Below are positions 1 through 6,818 of a stretch of 10,219 bases of DNA, one piece after another; within the stretch, counting starts at the first letter, position 1, and every line of letters starts with the position of its first letter. The translations under genes were made by a program, and so were the position numbers. The DNA comes from Betaproteobacteria bacterium. GTDB lineage: Bacteria > Pseudomonadota > Gammaproteobacteria > Burkholderiales > Rhodocyclaceae. The notes beneath the pieces were generated by a model. That model did no database searches and had not been told where the DNA came from. It saw nothing but the letters and a program-made list of their open reading frames with translations. Location of the stretch: the NCBI GenBank assembly GCA_016880375.1, contig JAEHDO010000098.1, positions 1-10,219 on the forward strand. Direction: 5' to 3'.

Positions 1-102
1 GCCTGGTCGATGGTGCCGAAGGGCAGCTGCGAGAAGACCGCTTCGCCGACCTCGCCGACCGGTTTCGGCCAGCTCAAGGAGTTCAAGGAAAAGAAAGCCT
101 GA
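1..102 (+). CDS. bufA: BufA-like bufferin precursor (DUF2282), C-terminal fragment
   Basis: Only the last 33 residues and the TGA stop are in the window; the start lies upstream. The visible tail begins AWSMVPKGSCEKTASPTSP and ends in a lysine-rich stretch (FKEKKA). The V-P-K-G-[ST]-C-E-K segment is typical of the C-terminal part of DUF2282 (BufA) precursors. These are small proteins with a signal peptide and several conserved cysteines; some of the cysteines are modified by a DUF692 enzyme and the exported product binds copper. One of those cysteines is visible here, in GSCEK. The identification rests on this motif plus the DUF692 and DUF2063 genes directly downstream, which is the standard bufABC order. 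The gap to bufB is 27 bases, so they are probably cotranscribed. The signal peptide and core cysteines cannot be checked here. The tail after the last cysteine (about 23 residues) seems rather long to me, but that is an impression only. Confidence 0.8.
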   Translation, partial: AWSMVPKGSCEKTASPTSPTGFGQLKEFKEKKA

Positions 103-129
103 TCGACCCCCCGTGCCGGAGCGCCTCTC

Positions 130-1023
130 GTGACGAACGCGAACCCTCCCCGCGCCCTCGCGAGAGGCGCCGCGCCGGCAACATTGCCGGCGCGCGGCGG
201 CGTCGGCCTGAAGCCCGAGCATTTCCGCCACATCCTCGAGACGCGGCCCGACATCGGCTTCTTCGAGGTGCATGCCGAGAACTACATGGTGGCGGGCGGC
301 GCCTTCCACCACCATCTTGAGCGCATCCGCGCCGACACCCCGCTCTCGATCCACGGCGTCGGCCTGTCGATCGGCGGCGAGGATCCGCTCGACGAAGCAC
401 ACCTCGACCGCCTCGCGGCGCTGCTGGCGCGCTACCGGCCGGAGTCGTTCTCCGAGCACCTGGCCTGGTCCAGCCACGGCGGCGCCTTCTTCAACGACCT
501 GCTGCCGGCGCCCTGGCACGCCGGCACCCTGGCCCGCGTCTGCGACCACATCGACCGCGTGCAGGAACGCCTCGGCCGGCGCATGCTGCTGGAGAACCCG
601 GCCACCTACGTCGAGTTCGAGGCCTCGACGATGGCCGAAGCGGATTTCATCTCTGAAGTCGTCAGTCGTACCGGCTGCGGCCTGCTGCTCGACGTCAACA
701 ACGCCTACGTCACCTGCGTCAATCACGGCCGCGACGCACGCGCCTACCTGCGCGCCCTGCCGCTGGCGGCGACGGGCGAGATCCACCTCGCCGGCCACGC
801 GCGGGATGTCGACGCGGCCGGCGCGCCGCTGCTGATCGACAGCCACGGCGCGCCCGTGGCGCAGGCGGTGTGGGACCTCTATGCCTACGCGATTTCACTG
901 ACCGGCCCGCAGCCGACCCTGATCGAGCGCGACAACGACATCCCGGCCTTCCCCGTGCTCGCCGCCGAGGCGCACGCGGCCGAAATCGTCATGGCGCGCC
1001 ACGCCACCCTGGAGGCGGCGTGA
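130..1023 (+). CDS. bufB: BufB, DUF692 multinuclear non-heme iron oxidase (MNIO) that modifies the bufferin precursor
   Basis: This 297-residue protein matches the usual length and motif order of the DUF692/MNIO family (MbnB, TglH, ChrH, BufB). These are TIM-barrel enzymes with two or three iron ions that oxidise cysteines of ribosomal peptides using O2. Visible conserved segments are GVGLKPEHF (24-32), EVHAEN (46-51), [11 protein letters not shown] (73-83, H75), SEHLAW (108-113, H110), LLENPATY (153-160, E155 and N156), [10 protein letters not shown] (185-194, D188), EIHLAGH (217-223, H219 and H223), DSHG (237-240) and LIERDNDIP (264-272, E266 and D268). Together they supply the expected His/Asp/Glu metal ligands, so the enzyme looks intact. 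The GTG start at 130 is chosen because GGAG at 118-121 sits 8 bases before it. It follows the bufA stop by 27 bases and precedes bufC, as in known bufferin operons. The first ~20 residues are low-complexity and Ala/Arg/Pro-rich. In characterised systems the reaction is thiooxazole formation; applying it here is inference. Confidence 0.93.
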   Translation: MTNANPPRALARGAAPATLPARGGVGLKPEHFRHILETRPDIGFFEVHAENYMVAGGAFHHHLERIRADTPLSIHGVGLSIGGEDPLDEAHLDRLAALLARYRPESFSEHLAWSSHGGAFFNDLLPAPWHAGTLARVCDHIDRVQERLGRRMLLENPATYVEFEASTMAEADFISEVVSRTGCGLLLDVNNAYVTCVNHGRDARAYLRALPLAATGEIHLAGHARDVDAAGAPLLIDSHGAPVAQAVWDLYAYAISLTGPQPTLIERDNDIPAFPVLAAEAHAAEIVMARHATLEAA

Positions 1024-1138
1024 GCGCCGCCCGCCGGGCCGCCCCAAGGGCGGCGCAGCGTATAGCGCGGAGCGCGCCCTGCGCGCGAACGACCGTCACC
1101 CCCTCCCTCGGGGAGGGGGACGGGGGGAGGGCTGCACC
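1024..1138. repeat. bufB-bufC spacer with two GC-rich perfect hairpins (candidate dispersed repeat)
   Basis: The 115-base gap contains two perfect inverted repeats. The first has 7-base arms GCCGCCC (1038-1044) and GGGCGGC (1048-1054) around CAA. The second has 9-base arms CCCCCTCCC (1099-1107) and GGGAGGGGG (1111-1119) around TCG. Between them lies GCGC-rich sequence without coding character. Neither hairpin is followed by a T tract, so intrinsic termination is unlikely. The GGGGGGAGG after the second hairpin (1122-1130) probably supplies the bufC ribosome site, so folding could affect bufC translation. The arms resemble short extragenic repeats of GC-rich Betaproteobacteria; calling them dispersed is inference, since only one copy of each is in this window. 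Confidence 0.55.
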
Positions 1139-1909
1139 ATGAGTGCAGAACTGTCATTCGCCAATGCATTGCTCAGCCCGGACGCGCCCTGCCCGCCCGG
1201 CCTCAGGGCCTGGAACGGCTCCGATCCGGCGAAGCGCTTCGCCATCTATCGCAACAACGTCGTCGTCTCGCTGGTCGACGCGCTCGCCGACAGCTTTCCG
1301 GTGGTGCAGGCGCTGGTCGGCGAGGCGTTCTTCCGCGCCATGGCGGCGGAATTCGCGCGCCGGTCCCCGCCACGCTCGCCGGTGCTGGCCTGGTACGGCG
1401 CCGGCTTCGCCGATTTCGTGGCGGAATTCCCTCCCACCGCCGGCCTGCCGTATCTCGCCGATGTGGCGCGGCTCGAGTGGCTGCGCGTCGAGGCCTGGCA
1501 CGCCGCCGACGCCGACCCCCTGCCCCTGGCCGAAATGGCCGCGCAGCTGGCCGACGAGGCCGCGCTGCCCACGCAGCGCCTGACGCTGCATCCGGCGCTG
1601 CGCCTGCTGCGCTCGGCGCATCCGGTGGTTTCGCTGTGGGCGGCGCATCAGTCGGAAAACGTGGCCGCGGCGCTCGGCGCGATCGACTTCGCCGACGCCG
1701 AAGCGGCGCTGCTTGTGCGCGAGGGACTCGAGGTGGCCATCCTGCGCATCGCGCCCGGTGCGGCGGAATTCATCGACCGCCTGCTGCGCGGCGCCGCGCT
1801 CGGCGAAGCCGCGCAGGCGGCCGCGCCGTTCGACCTACCCGCCACCCTCGGCCTGCTGCTGCGCAGCGGCGCCGTCGTGGCGATGACGCCTTCGGGGAGA
1901 GCAGCATGA
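1139..1909 (+). CDS. bufC: BufC, DUF2063 partner protein of the BufB oxidase
   Basis: This 256-residue protein carries the family signature of DUF2063 (also annotated as putative DNA-binding domain; BufC/HvfC/MbnC-like). The N-terminal helical domain has RFAIYRNNVVVSLVDALADS (33-52), FPVVQALVGEAFF (53-65), PPRSPVLAWYG (77-87) and LPYLADVARLEW (103-114). A C-terminal domain starts near HPALRLLRSAHPVVSLW (151-167). In bufferin and methanobactin pathways such proteins bind the precursor and the MNIO enzyme and act as recognition partner. The annotated DNA-binding label is a family-name legacy; I see no reason to call it a regulator. The ATG at 1139 follows GGGAGG (1125-1130) by 8 bases. It shares an ATGA overlap with the DoxX gene downstream, which indicates translational coupling. 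The long spacer from bufB is unusual for an otherwise tight operon. Confidence 0.92.
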   Translation: MSAELSFANALLSPDAPCPPGLRAWNGSDPAKRFAIYRNNVVVSLVDALADSFPVVQALVGEAFFRAMAAEFARRSPPRSPVLAWYGAGFADFVAEFPPTAGLPYLADVARLEWLRVEAWHAADADPLPLAEMAAQLADEAALPTQRLTLHPALRLLRSAHPVVSLWAAHQSENVAAALGAIDFADAEAALLVREGLEVAILRIAPGAAEFIDRLLRGAALGEAAQAAAPFDLPATLGLLLRSGAVVAMTPSGRAA

Positions 1910-2397
1910 GCAACGTCGCCGTCGACCTGGTGCGCCGCGCCGCGAACCTCTGCAGCCGCGTGCCCGATGCGTGGATCGCGCTGCTCGGCCGCTTTTCCGT
2001 CGCCGCCATCTTCTGGAAGTCCGGCCAGACCAAGATCCAGGGCTTTTCCCTCGACATCGTCTCCGGCGAATTCCAGCTCGGCATGCCGCGCCTCGCCGAC
2101 GCCGTTGTCGACCTCTTCCGCGACGAGTACCGGTTGCCGCTGCTGCCGCCCGAACTCGCGGCGACGATGGCGGCATGGGCCGAGCATGTCTTCCCGGCGC
2201 TGATCCTGCTCGGCCTGGCGACGCGCTTCTCGGCCCTCGCCCTGCTCGGCATGACGGCGACGATCCAGATTTTCGTCTATCCCGACGCCTATCCCACCCA
2301 CGGCGTCTGGGCCGCCGTGCTGCTCTTCCTCGTCGCGCGCGGCGCGGGACCGCTCTCGCTCGACGCCCTCCTCGCGCGACGCTTCGCCGGGCGCTGA
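1906..2397 (+). CDS. DoxX-family integral membrane protein of the bufferin cluster
   Basis: This is a 163-residue membrane protein of the DoxX family. Diagnostic segments are GRFSVAAIFWKSGQTKIQG (28-46), AEHVFPALILLGLATRFSAL (92-111) with the following MTATIQIFVYPDAY (116-129), and HGVWAAVLLFLVARGAGPLSLD (132-153). I count about four hydrophobic stretches, as usual for DoxX: roughly 24-38, 95-108, 110-125 and 133-148. The ATG at 1906 overlaps the bufC stop (ATGA) and has GGGGAGA (1894-1900) in front. The reading frame is open well upstream, but an earlier start would overlap most of bufC and lacks the family pattern. DoxX proteins often accompany BufB/BufC genes and have been linked to redox or membrane electron-transfer roles. 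The exact function in bufferin maturation or export is not established, so no more specific name is given. Its C-terminus is 8 bases from the DUF1223 gene. Confidence 0.9.
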   Translation: MSNVAVDLVRRAANLCSRVPDAWIALLGRFSVAAIFWKSGQTKIQGFSLDIVSGEFQLGMPRLADAVVDLFRDEYRLPLLPPELAATMAAWAEHVFPALILLGLATRFSALALLGMTATIQIFVYPDAYPTHGVWAAVLLFLVARGAGPLSLDALLARRFAGR

Positions 2398-2405
2398 AGC
2401 GGCCC

Positions 2406-3167
2406 ATGGGCAAACACCGCGCCTTGCTGGCCGCCTGCATCGCCCTCTGCCTTCCGGCGCAGGCCGCTGCCGCCTGCAGCGCCGAATCCGGCGCGACGCT
2501 GGCCCCGTTGATCGAGTTGTACACCTCGGAGGGCTGCAGCAGCTGCCCGCCCGCCGATCGCTGGCTTGCCGGCCTGCCGCCGGGCAAGGCCGTGCCGCTG
2601 GCGCTGCATGTCGACTACTGGGACTACATCGGCTGGCGCGATCGTTTCGCCGATGCGAAATTTTCCGCGCGACAGCGCGAGGCCGTGCGGCGCAGCGGCG
2701 GCCGCGTGGTCTACACGCCGCAGGTGCTGCTCGACGGTCGCGACTTCCGCGGCTGGCGCGACGACAAGGCCGTCGGCCAGGCACTCGCGCGCATCGCGGC
2801 GAAGCCGGCCCAGGCCAGGCTCGTGCTGAGCGCTGCACGAAAACCGGCCGGCGCCTGGTCGATCCGGCTCGAAGGGCAGGTGGCGCCGCGCAAGGGCCGC
2901 GCCGCGGCCCATCTTGCCATCTACGAAAACGGGCTCGCGAGCGACGTCCGCAGCGGCGAGAACGCCGGCGCCCGGCTGCAACACGGCTACGTCGTGCGCG
3001 TCTGGAGCGGCCCCGTTGCGGCCGACGCCGATGGGCGGGTGGTCCTTTCCCGCGATCTCGCGCGCCAGGACATCGCATTCGACAACGCCGGCATGGCCGC
3101 CTTCATCGAGGATCCCGACACAGGAGAAATCCTCCAGGCGCTGAGCCTGTCATTCTGCCGAAATTGA
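2406..3167 (+). CDS. Secreted DUF1223 thioredoxin-like protein with CxxC
   Basis: This 253-residue protein has an N-terminal signal peptide: KHR, then hydrophobic residues 6-17, then AQAAAAC, with cleavage likely around 20-23. The DUF1223 signature follows: LIELYTSEGCSSCPPADRWL (35-54) with a CSSC motif at C44 and C47, HVDYWDYIGWRDRF (68-81), and YTPQVLLDG (103-111), where TP is the likely cis-proline position of a thioredoxin fold. A second domain is beta-rich and ends SLSFCRN. Cys24 follows AAA, a poor lipobox, so lipidation is possible but not convincing. The ATG at 2406 is the only start that gives a good signal peptide; its ribosome site is weak, and the gap to the DoxX stop is 8 bases, so translation may be coupled. 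DUF1223 proteins have no firmly assigned reaction. The CxxC and the position in a cluster that makes a cysteine-rich periplasmic peptide suggest a thiol-disulfide role; that is inference. Confidence 0.9.
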   Translation: MGKHRALLAACIALCLPAQAAAACSAESGATLAPLIELYTSEGCSSCPPADRWLAGLPPGKAVPLALHVDYWDYIGWRDRFADAKFSARQREAVRRSGGRVVYTPQVLLDGRDFRGWRDDKAVGQALARIAAKPAQARLVLSAARKPAGAWSIRLEGQVAPRKGRAAAHLAIYENGLASDVRSGENAGARLQHGYVVRVWSGPVAADADGRVVLSRDLARQDIAFDNAGMAAFIEDPDTGEILQALSLSFCRN

Positions 3168-3184
3168 ACCGGAAAGCCGGCCGC

Positions 3185-3207
3185 AGGTCATCCCACAGGG
3201 ATGTCCT
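3185..3207. other. Inverted repeat between the buf cluster and dsbB (terminator or operator)
   Basis: AGGTCATCCC (3185-3194) and GGGATGTCCT (3198-3207) form a 10-base stem with a single T-T mismatch around a three-base ACA loop. A smaller CCGG-AAAG-CCGG hairpin (3169-3180) lies just before it. The sequence after the stem is TTCGTTC rather than a real T run, so it would be a weak intrinsic terminator for the upstream operon. It also ends six bases before the -10-like box of dsbB, where an operator would be placed. I cannot decide between the two roles. Confidence 0.45.
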
Positions 3208-3212
3208 TCGTT

Positions 3213-3218
3213 CATAAT
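3213..3218 (+). promoter_or_regulatory. -10-like box CATAAT in front of dsbB
   Basis: CATAAT matches five of six bases of the sigma70 -10 consensus. Transcription would begin about 7 bases downstream, at or next to the ATG at 3226. No convincing -35 is seen at the usual distance; the inverted repeat ending at 3207 occupies that space. Its position suggests a leaderless dsbB mRNA. Confidence 0.4.
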
Positions 3219-3225
3219 GGCGGCC

Positions 3226-3714
3226 ATGAAATCCCATCACCTCCACCTTGCCGCCGGACTGGGCGGGCTGCTGTTCGTCGTCTTCGCCGTTTTCTACCTG
3301 CAGGAGAAGCTCGGCCTGCTGCCCTGCCCGCTGTGCGTGATCCAGCGCATTTTCTTCATCCTGTTCTCGCTGACCGCCCTGGCCGCCGCCTTCCACCGCC
3401 CGGCCGGCACGGGGCGCTGGCTCTACCTCGGCCTGCTCGACCTGTGGGCGACGCTCGGCGCGGCGGTCGCCGCCTGGCAGGTGTACCTTACCTACCATCC
3501 CCAGGCCGCCGAGTGCGGCATCAGCCCGGAGGAGCGCTTCCTCAACGGCCTGCCGCTGGCGAAGTGGTGGCCGGCGATGTTCGAGGCCAACGGCGACTGC
3601 ACCAAGGTGGACTGGACCTTCCTCGGCCTGTCGGTGCCGGAGCTGTCGCTCATCGCCTTCGTCCTGCTCTCCGCCATTGCCGTCGTCGCCGCGTTGCGCC
3701 CTGCCTCGCGGTAA
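3226..3714 (+). CDS. dsbB: DsbB, disulfide bond formation protein B (inner membrane)
   Basis: DsbB reoxidises periplasmic DsbA and passes the electrons to quinone. Counting from this start (162 residues) the four functional cysteines are present: CPLC at 34-37 and the loop pair C97 (AECGISPEE) and C125 (NGDCTK). The segment WTFLGLSVPELSL (130-142) is the typical DsbB sequence before the last membrane helix. Four hydrophobic segments lie at about 8-24, 41-56, 67-88 and 142-158, as expected. An in-frame ATG at 3217 would add MAA, but it lies inside the CATAAT box, so I prefer 3226; neither has a Shine-Dalgarno sequence. The gene follows the DUF1223 gene on the same strand but is separated from it by an inverted repeat and has its own -10-like box. 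It is probably an independent unit, although read-through from the buf cluster would link it to cysteine chemistry there. Confidence 0.93.
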   Translation: MKSHHLHLAAGLGGLLFVVFAVFYLQEKLGLLPCPLCVIQRIFFILFSLTALAAAFHRPAGTGRWLYLGLLDLWATLGAAVAAWQVYLTYHPQAAECGISPEERFLNGLPLAKWWPAMFEANGDCTKVDWTFLGLSVPELSLIAFVLLSAIAVVAALRPASR

Positions 3715-3717
3715 AAT
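3712..3717 (+). promoter_or_regulatory. -10-like box TAAAAT in front of glnS, overlapping the dsbB stop
   Basis: TAAAAT matches five of six bases of the -10 consensus and starts with the TAA stop codon of dsbB. The predicted start of transcription, around 3724, is only about 3 bases before the glnS ATG. No -35 with 16-18 base spacing is visible; TTGCGC at 3694-3699 is too close (12 bases). Without a ribosome site in front of glnS, a nearly leaderless transcript is the simplest reading. Confidence 0.45.
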
Positions 3718-3726
3718 ATCCGCATC

Positions 3727-5496
<1,770 letters not shown>

Positions 5497-5500
5497 TGCA

Positions 5501-5533
5501 GAGGAAGGGGGACGAAGCCGCCCCGCCTCTTTT
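5501..5533 (+). terminator. Candidate intrinsic terminator after glnS
   Basis: GAGG (5501-5504) pairs with CCTC (5526-5529) and GGGG (5507-5510) with CCCC (5521-5524), interrupted by a small AA/G internal loop. The stem is followed by TTTTC. It starts 4 bases after the glnS stop. In the opposite direction the stem lies 14 bases beyond the stop of the small minus-strand gene but lacks a T tract there, so it serves glnS better than its convergent neighbour. Stability was judged by eye. Confidence 0.5.
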
Positions 5534-5543
5534 CAATACGGTT

Positions 5544-5729
5544 TTATCTGATTTTTTCGCAAGACCATTCACCGCCCGAGCATTTGCAGCGGCGGCCATC
5601 TCCCGGAATTTTCGTCGTTCCCTCCTTGCACCCCTGCGGCTTCGCCGCCAGGGCCGAGGTCGTCAGGACGGCGTTCGAGAACGAAAGCGCCAGGAATACG
5701 GCGAGCATCTTCAGCATAGTGCGAATCAT
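5544..5729 (-). CDS. Small secreted four-cysteine protein, function unknown
   Basis: This 61-residue protein is not a family I can name. Residues 1-28 form a clear signal peptide: MIRTMLK, a hydrophobic core LAVFLALSF, then TTSALA with likely cleavage after A28. The mature part is only about 33 residues, KPQGCKEGTTKIPGDG then RRCKCSGGEWSCEKIR, with cysteines at 34, 48, 50 and 57 (C-x13-C-x-C-x6-C). It is basic and glycine-rich; with four cysteines it could form two disulfides or bind a metal. The spacing loosely recalls small cysteine-knot inhibitors such as pacifastin, but that is only a resemblance. The ATG at 5729 has an excellent ribosome site, AAGGAGG (5740-5734), 4 bases upstream. The frame stays open further upstream to about 5969, but that part overlaps the neighbouring gene and lacks a start with support. 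A sigma70-like promoter lies 56 bases upstream, so the gene may be expressed separately. Base composition is less GC-rich than its neighbours. Confidence 0.8.
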   Translation of the reverse strand: MIRTMLKMLAVFLALSFSNAVLTTSALAAKPQGCKEGTTKIPGDGRRCKCSGGEWSCEKIR

Positions 5730-5784
5730 GACTCCTCCTTGGGTATGAAATGGCCGCCGGCCCCTGCAATGTCGTCGGCATCGC

Positions 5785-5812
5785 AGTGTACCCCGTTTCA
5801 CCTGCCGGGCAA
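5785..5812 (-). promoter_or_regulatory. Sigma70-type promoter for the small secreted protein
   Basis: On the minus strand, TTGCCC (5812-5807) and TACACT (5790-5785) are separated by 16 bases. Each matches four of six consensus bases, including the key TTG and the TA...T positions. Transcription would begin near 5778, leaving an untranslated leader of about 49 bases before the ATG at 5729. It lies just after the stop of the upstream minus-strand gene, where a separate promoter is expected. Confidence 0.55.
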
Positions 5813-5821
5813 CAGGCGCGT

Positions 5822-6571
5822 TCAGGCGGCAGCCCGCTGCGGTGAAATGTCGTCGATATCCAGCGCCACCAGGTTCGGGAAAGGCAGCGGCCCGCTGCCG
5901 AGAAGGGTCGGCCAGACGCGGCGCTTCGTCGGCGCCTTCAGCCCGCCGAAATCCTTGTAGTCCTCGCACAGGTGCGCCGCGCGCGCCCAGTTGCCGACCA
6001 CCTCGGCAGTGTAGTCGAGCCGCGTCAGCAATCCCGACTCGTCGAAATAGAACACCTGCCGGCGGCTGTGCGTCGGGATGTCGGGCGGGAAGACGGCTGC
6101 GATGCGCTCGATCCTGCCTTGCGATCCTTTCAGCGGCGACAGCAATTCGAACTCGAAGCCGGGCCGCAGCAAGAGGAAGGGCGTCGTCAGGTAGTTCCAG
6201 GTAGCGTAGCCGCCGAAGTAGAGGAAATCCAGCGCGTCCCAGCGGAACTGCCGGCGCAGGCCGCGGAAGGCTTCGCGCGGGCGTTCGCGCCGCGAGACGA
6301 CATTCCCTTCGGCATCGACGATGCGCACCTCGGCATCACCGATCCACTCGCCGCGCCAGCCCGGCTGCAGGTAATCGAAGAAGGTGAAGCGCGGCTCGGT
6401 GGCGGAAGCCCACATGCGCATGTGGCGCAGCGGCGGCCGTCCCTTCGTCGTGAACAGGAAGCCCGCGGCGGACAGGCGCGCCTCGACGCCCGACAGCTCG
6501 CGCCAGAAATCCGCGCCGCCATGCGCGGCGATGGCCTTGTCGAGGATTGCCTGAACGTCGTGCTGCATCAC
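5822..6571 (-). CDS. Conserved protein of unknown function (AHGG...W type)
   Basis: This 249-residue protein has no obvious signal peptide and no membrane segment, so it is probably cytoplasmic. It starts with a helical segment, ILDKAIAAHGGADFWREL (9-26), followed by alternating hydrophobic and charged stretches that look beta-rich. Notable segments are WDALDFLYFGGYATWNYLTT (111-130), FPPDIPTHSRRQVFYFDESG (161-180), LLTRLDYTAEVVGNWARAAH (181-200), EDYKDFGGLKAPTKRRVWP (203-221) and the end LVALDIDDIS. From memory, related proteins annotated only as hypothetical occur in several bacterial phyla. The overall shape recalls LolA/RseB-like lipid-binding beta sheets, which is speculation. Two starts are possible: GTG at 6571, with GGAGG (6583-6579) 7 bases upstream, or ATG at 6568, with a 10-base spacing. 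The stop codon of the DUF1289 gene ends at 6573, one base before the GTG, so translation is likely coupled. It is the third gene of the plsB unit. Confidence 0.85.
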   Translation of the reverse strand: MMQHDVQAILDKAIAAHGGADFWRELSGVEARLSAAGFLFTTKGRPPLRHMRMWASATEPRFTFFDYLQPGWRGEWIGDAEVRIVDAEGNVVSRRERPREAFRGLRRQFRWDALDFLYFGGYATWNYLTTPFLLLRPGFEFELLSPLKGSQGRIERIAAVFPPDIPTHSRRQVFYFDESGLLTRLDYTAEVVGNWARAAHLCEDYKDFGGLKAPTKRRVWPTLLGSGPLPFPNLVALDIDDISPQRAAA

Positions 6572-6572
6572 G

Positions 6573-6818
6573 CTAACGCCTCCGCTTCGGCTCGACCGGC
6601 CCCATGTTCGGCGCCAGTCCGGCGCCGCCTTGCCTGATCGCCTCGCGCCGCTGTTCGCAGCGCCGAATCACTTCGCGCTGCTGCTCGTCCGAATACGCCA
6701 CCCACCAGTCGCGCTCGTCCTGGGTGCGGAAGCAGCCCTTGCACAGGCCGACGGCATCGTCCATCTCGCACACCTTGACGCAGGGCGAGCGCACGGGGGT
6801 GGGGGTAAGCGATTTCAT
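6573..6818 (-). CDS. DUF1289 small cysteine-rich protein (YdhL-like)
   Basis: This 81-residue protein shows the DUF1289 signature: SPCVKVCEMDDAVGLCKGC (11-29), then FRTQDERDWWVAYSDEQ (30-46). Four cysteines, C13, C17, C26 and C29, are in a C-x3-C-x8-C-x2-C arrangement that suggests metal binding (zinc or Fe-S), although no biochemical role is established for the family. The conserved R-T-x-x-E/D-x-x-x-W block follows directly. The C-terminus after about residue 62 is a basic proline-containing tail (EPKRRR). The ATG at 6818 overlaps the plsB stop (ATGA) and has GGAGG a few bases upstream, inside the end of plsB, so the two are translationally coupled. The conserved gene of unknown function follows after one base. 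Length and motif fit the family; the cellular role is unknown. Confidence 0.93.
   Translation of the reverse strand: MKSLTPTPVRSPCVKVCEMDDAVGLCKGCFRTQDERDWWVAYSDEQQREVIRRCEQRREAIRQGGAGLAPNMGPVEPKRRR

Noticed and set aside
1139..1909. DUF2063 protein as a DNA-binding regulator
   Set aside because: That label comes from an early family name. The bufB neighbourhood and sequence pattern fit the MNIO partner role instead.
1648..3078. 476-codon minus-strand open frame opposite the buf cluster
   Set aside because: Arg-rich antisense shadow of bufC, doxX and the DUF1223 gene.
5803..5818. CCTG...CAGG stem downstream of the unknown minus-strand gene as a terminator
   Set aside because: A 4-base stem with no T tract. 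The same bases are better explained as part of the -35 region of the small protein's promoter.
5544..5969. Longer 141-residue version of the small secreted protein
   Set aside because: The extra N-terminal 80 residues overlap the neighbouring gene, have no ribosome site and would bury the signal peptide. The ATG at 5729 has a near-perfect Shine-Dalgarno sequence and an upstream promoter.
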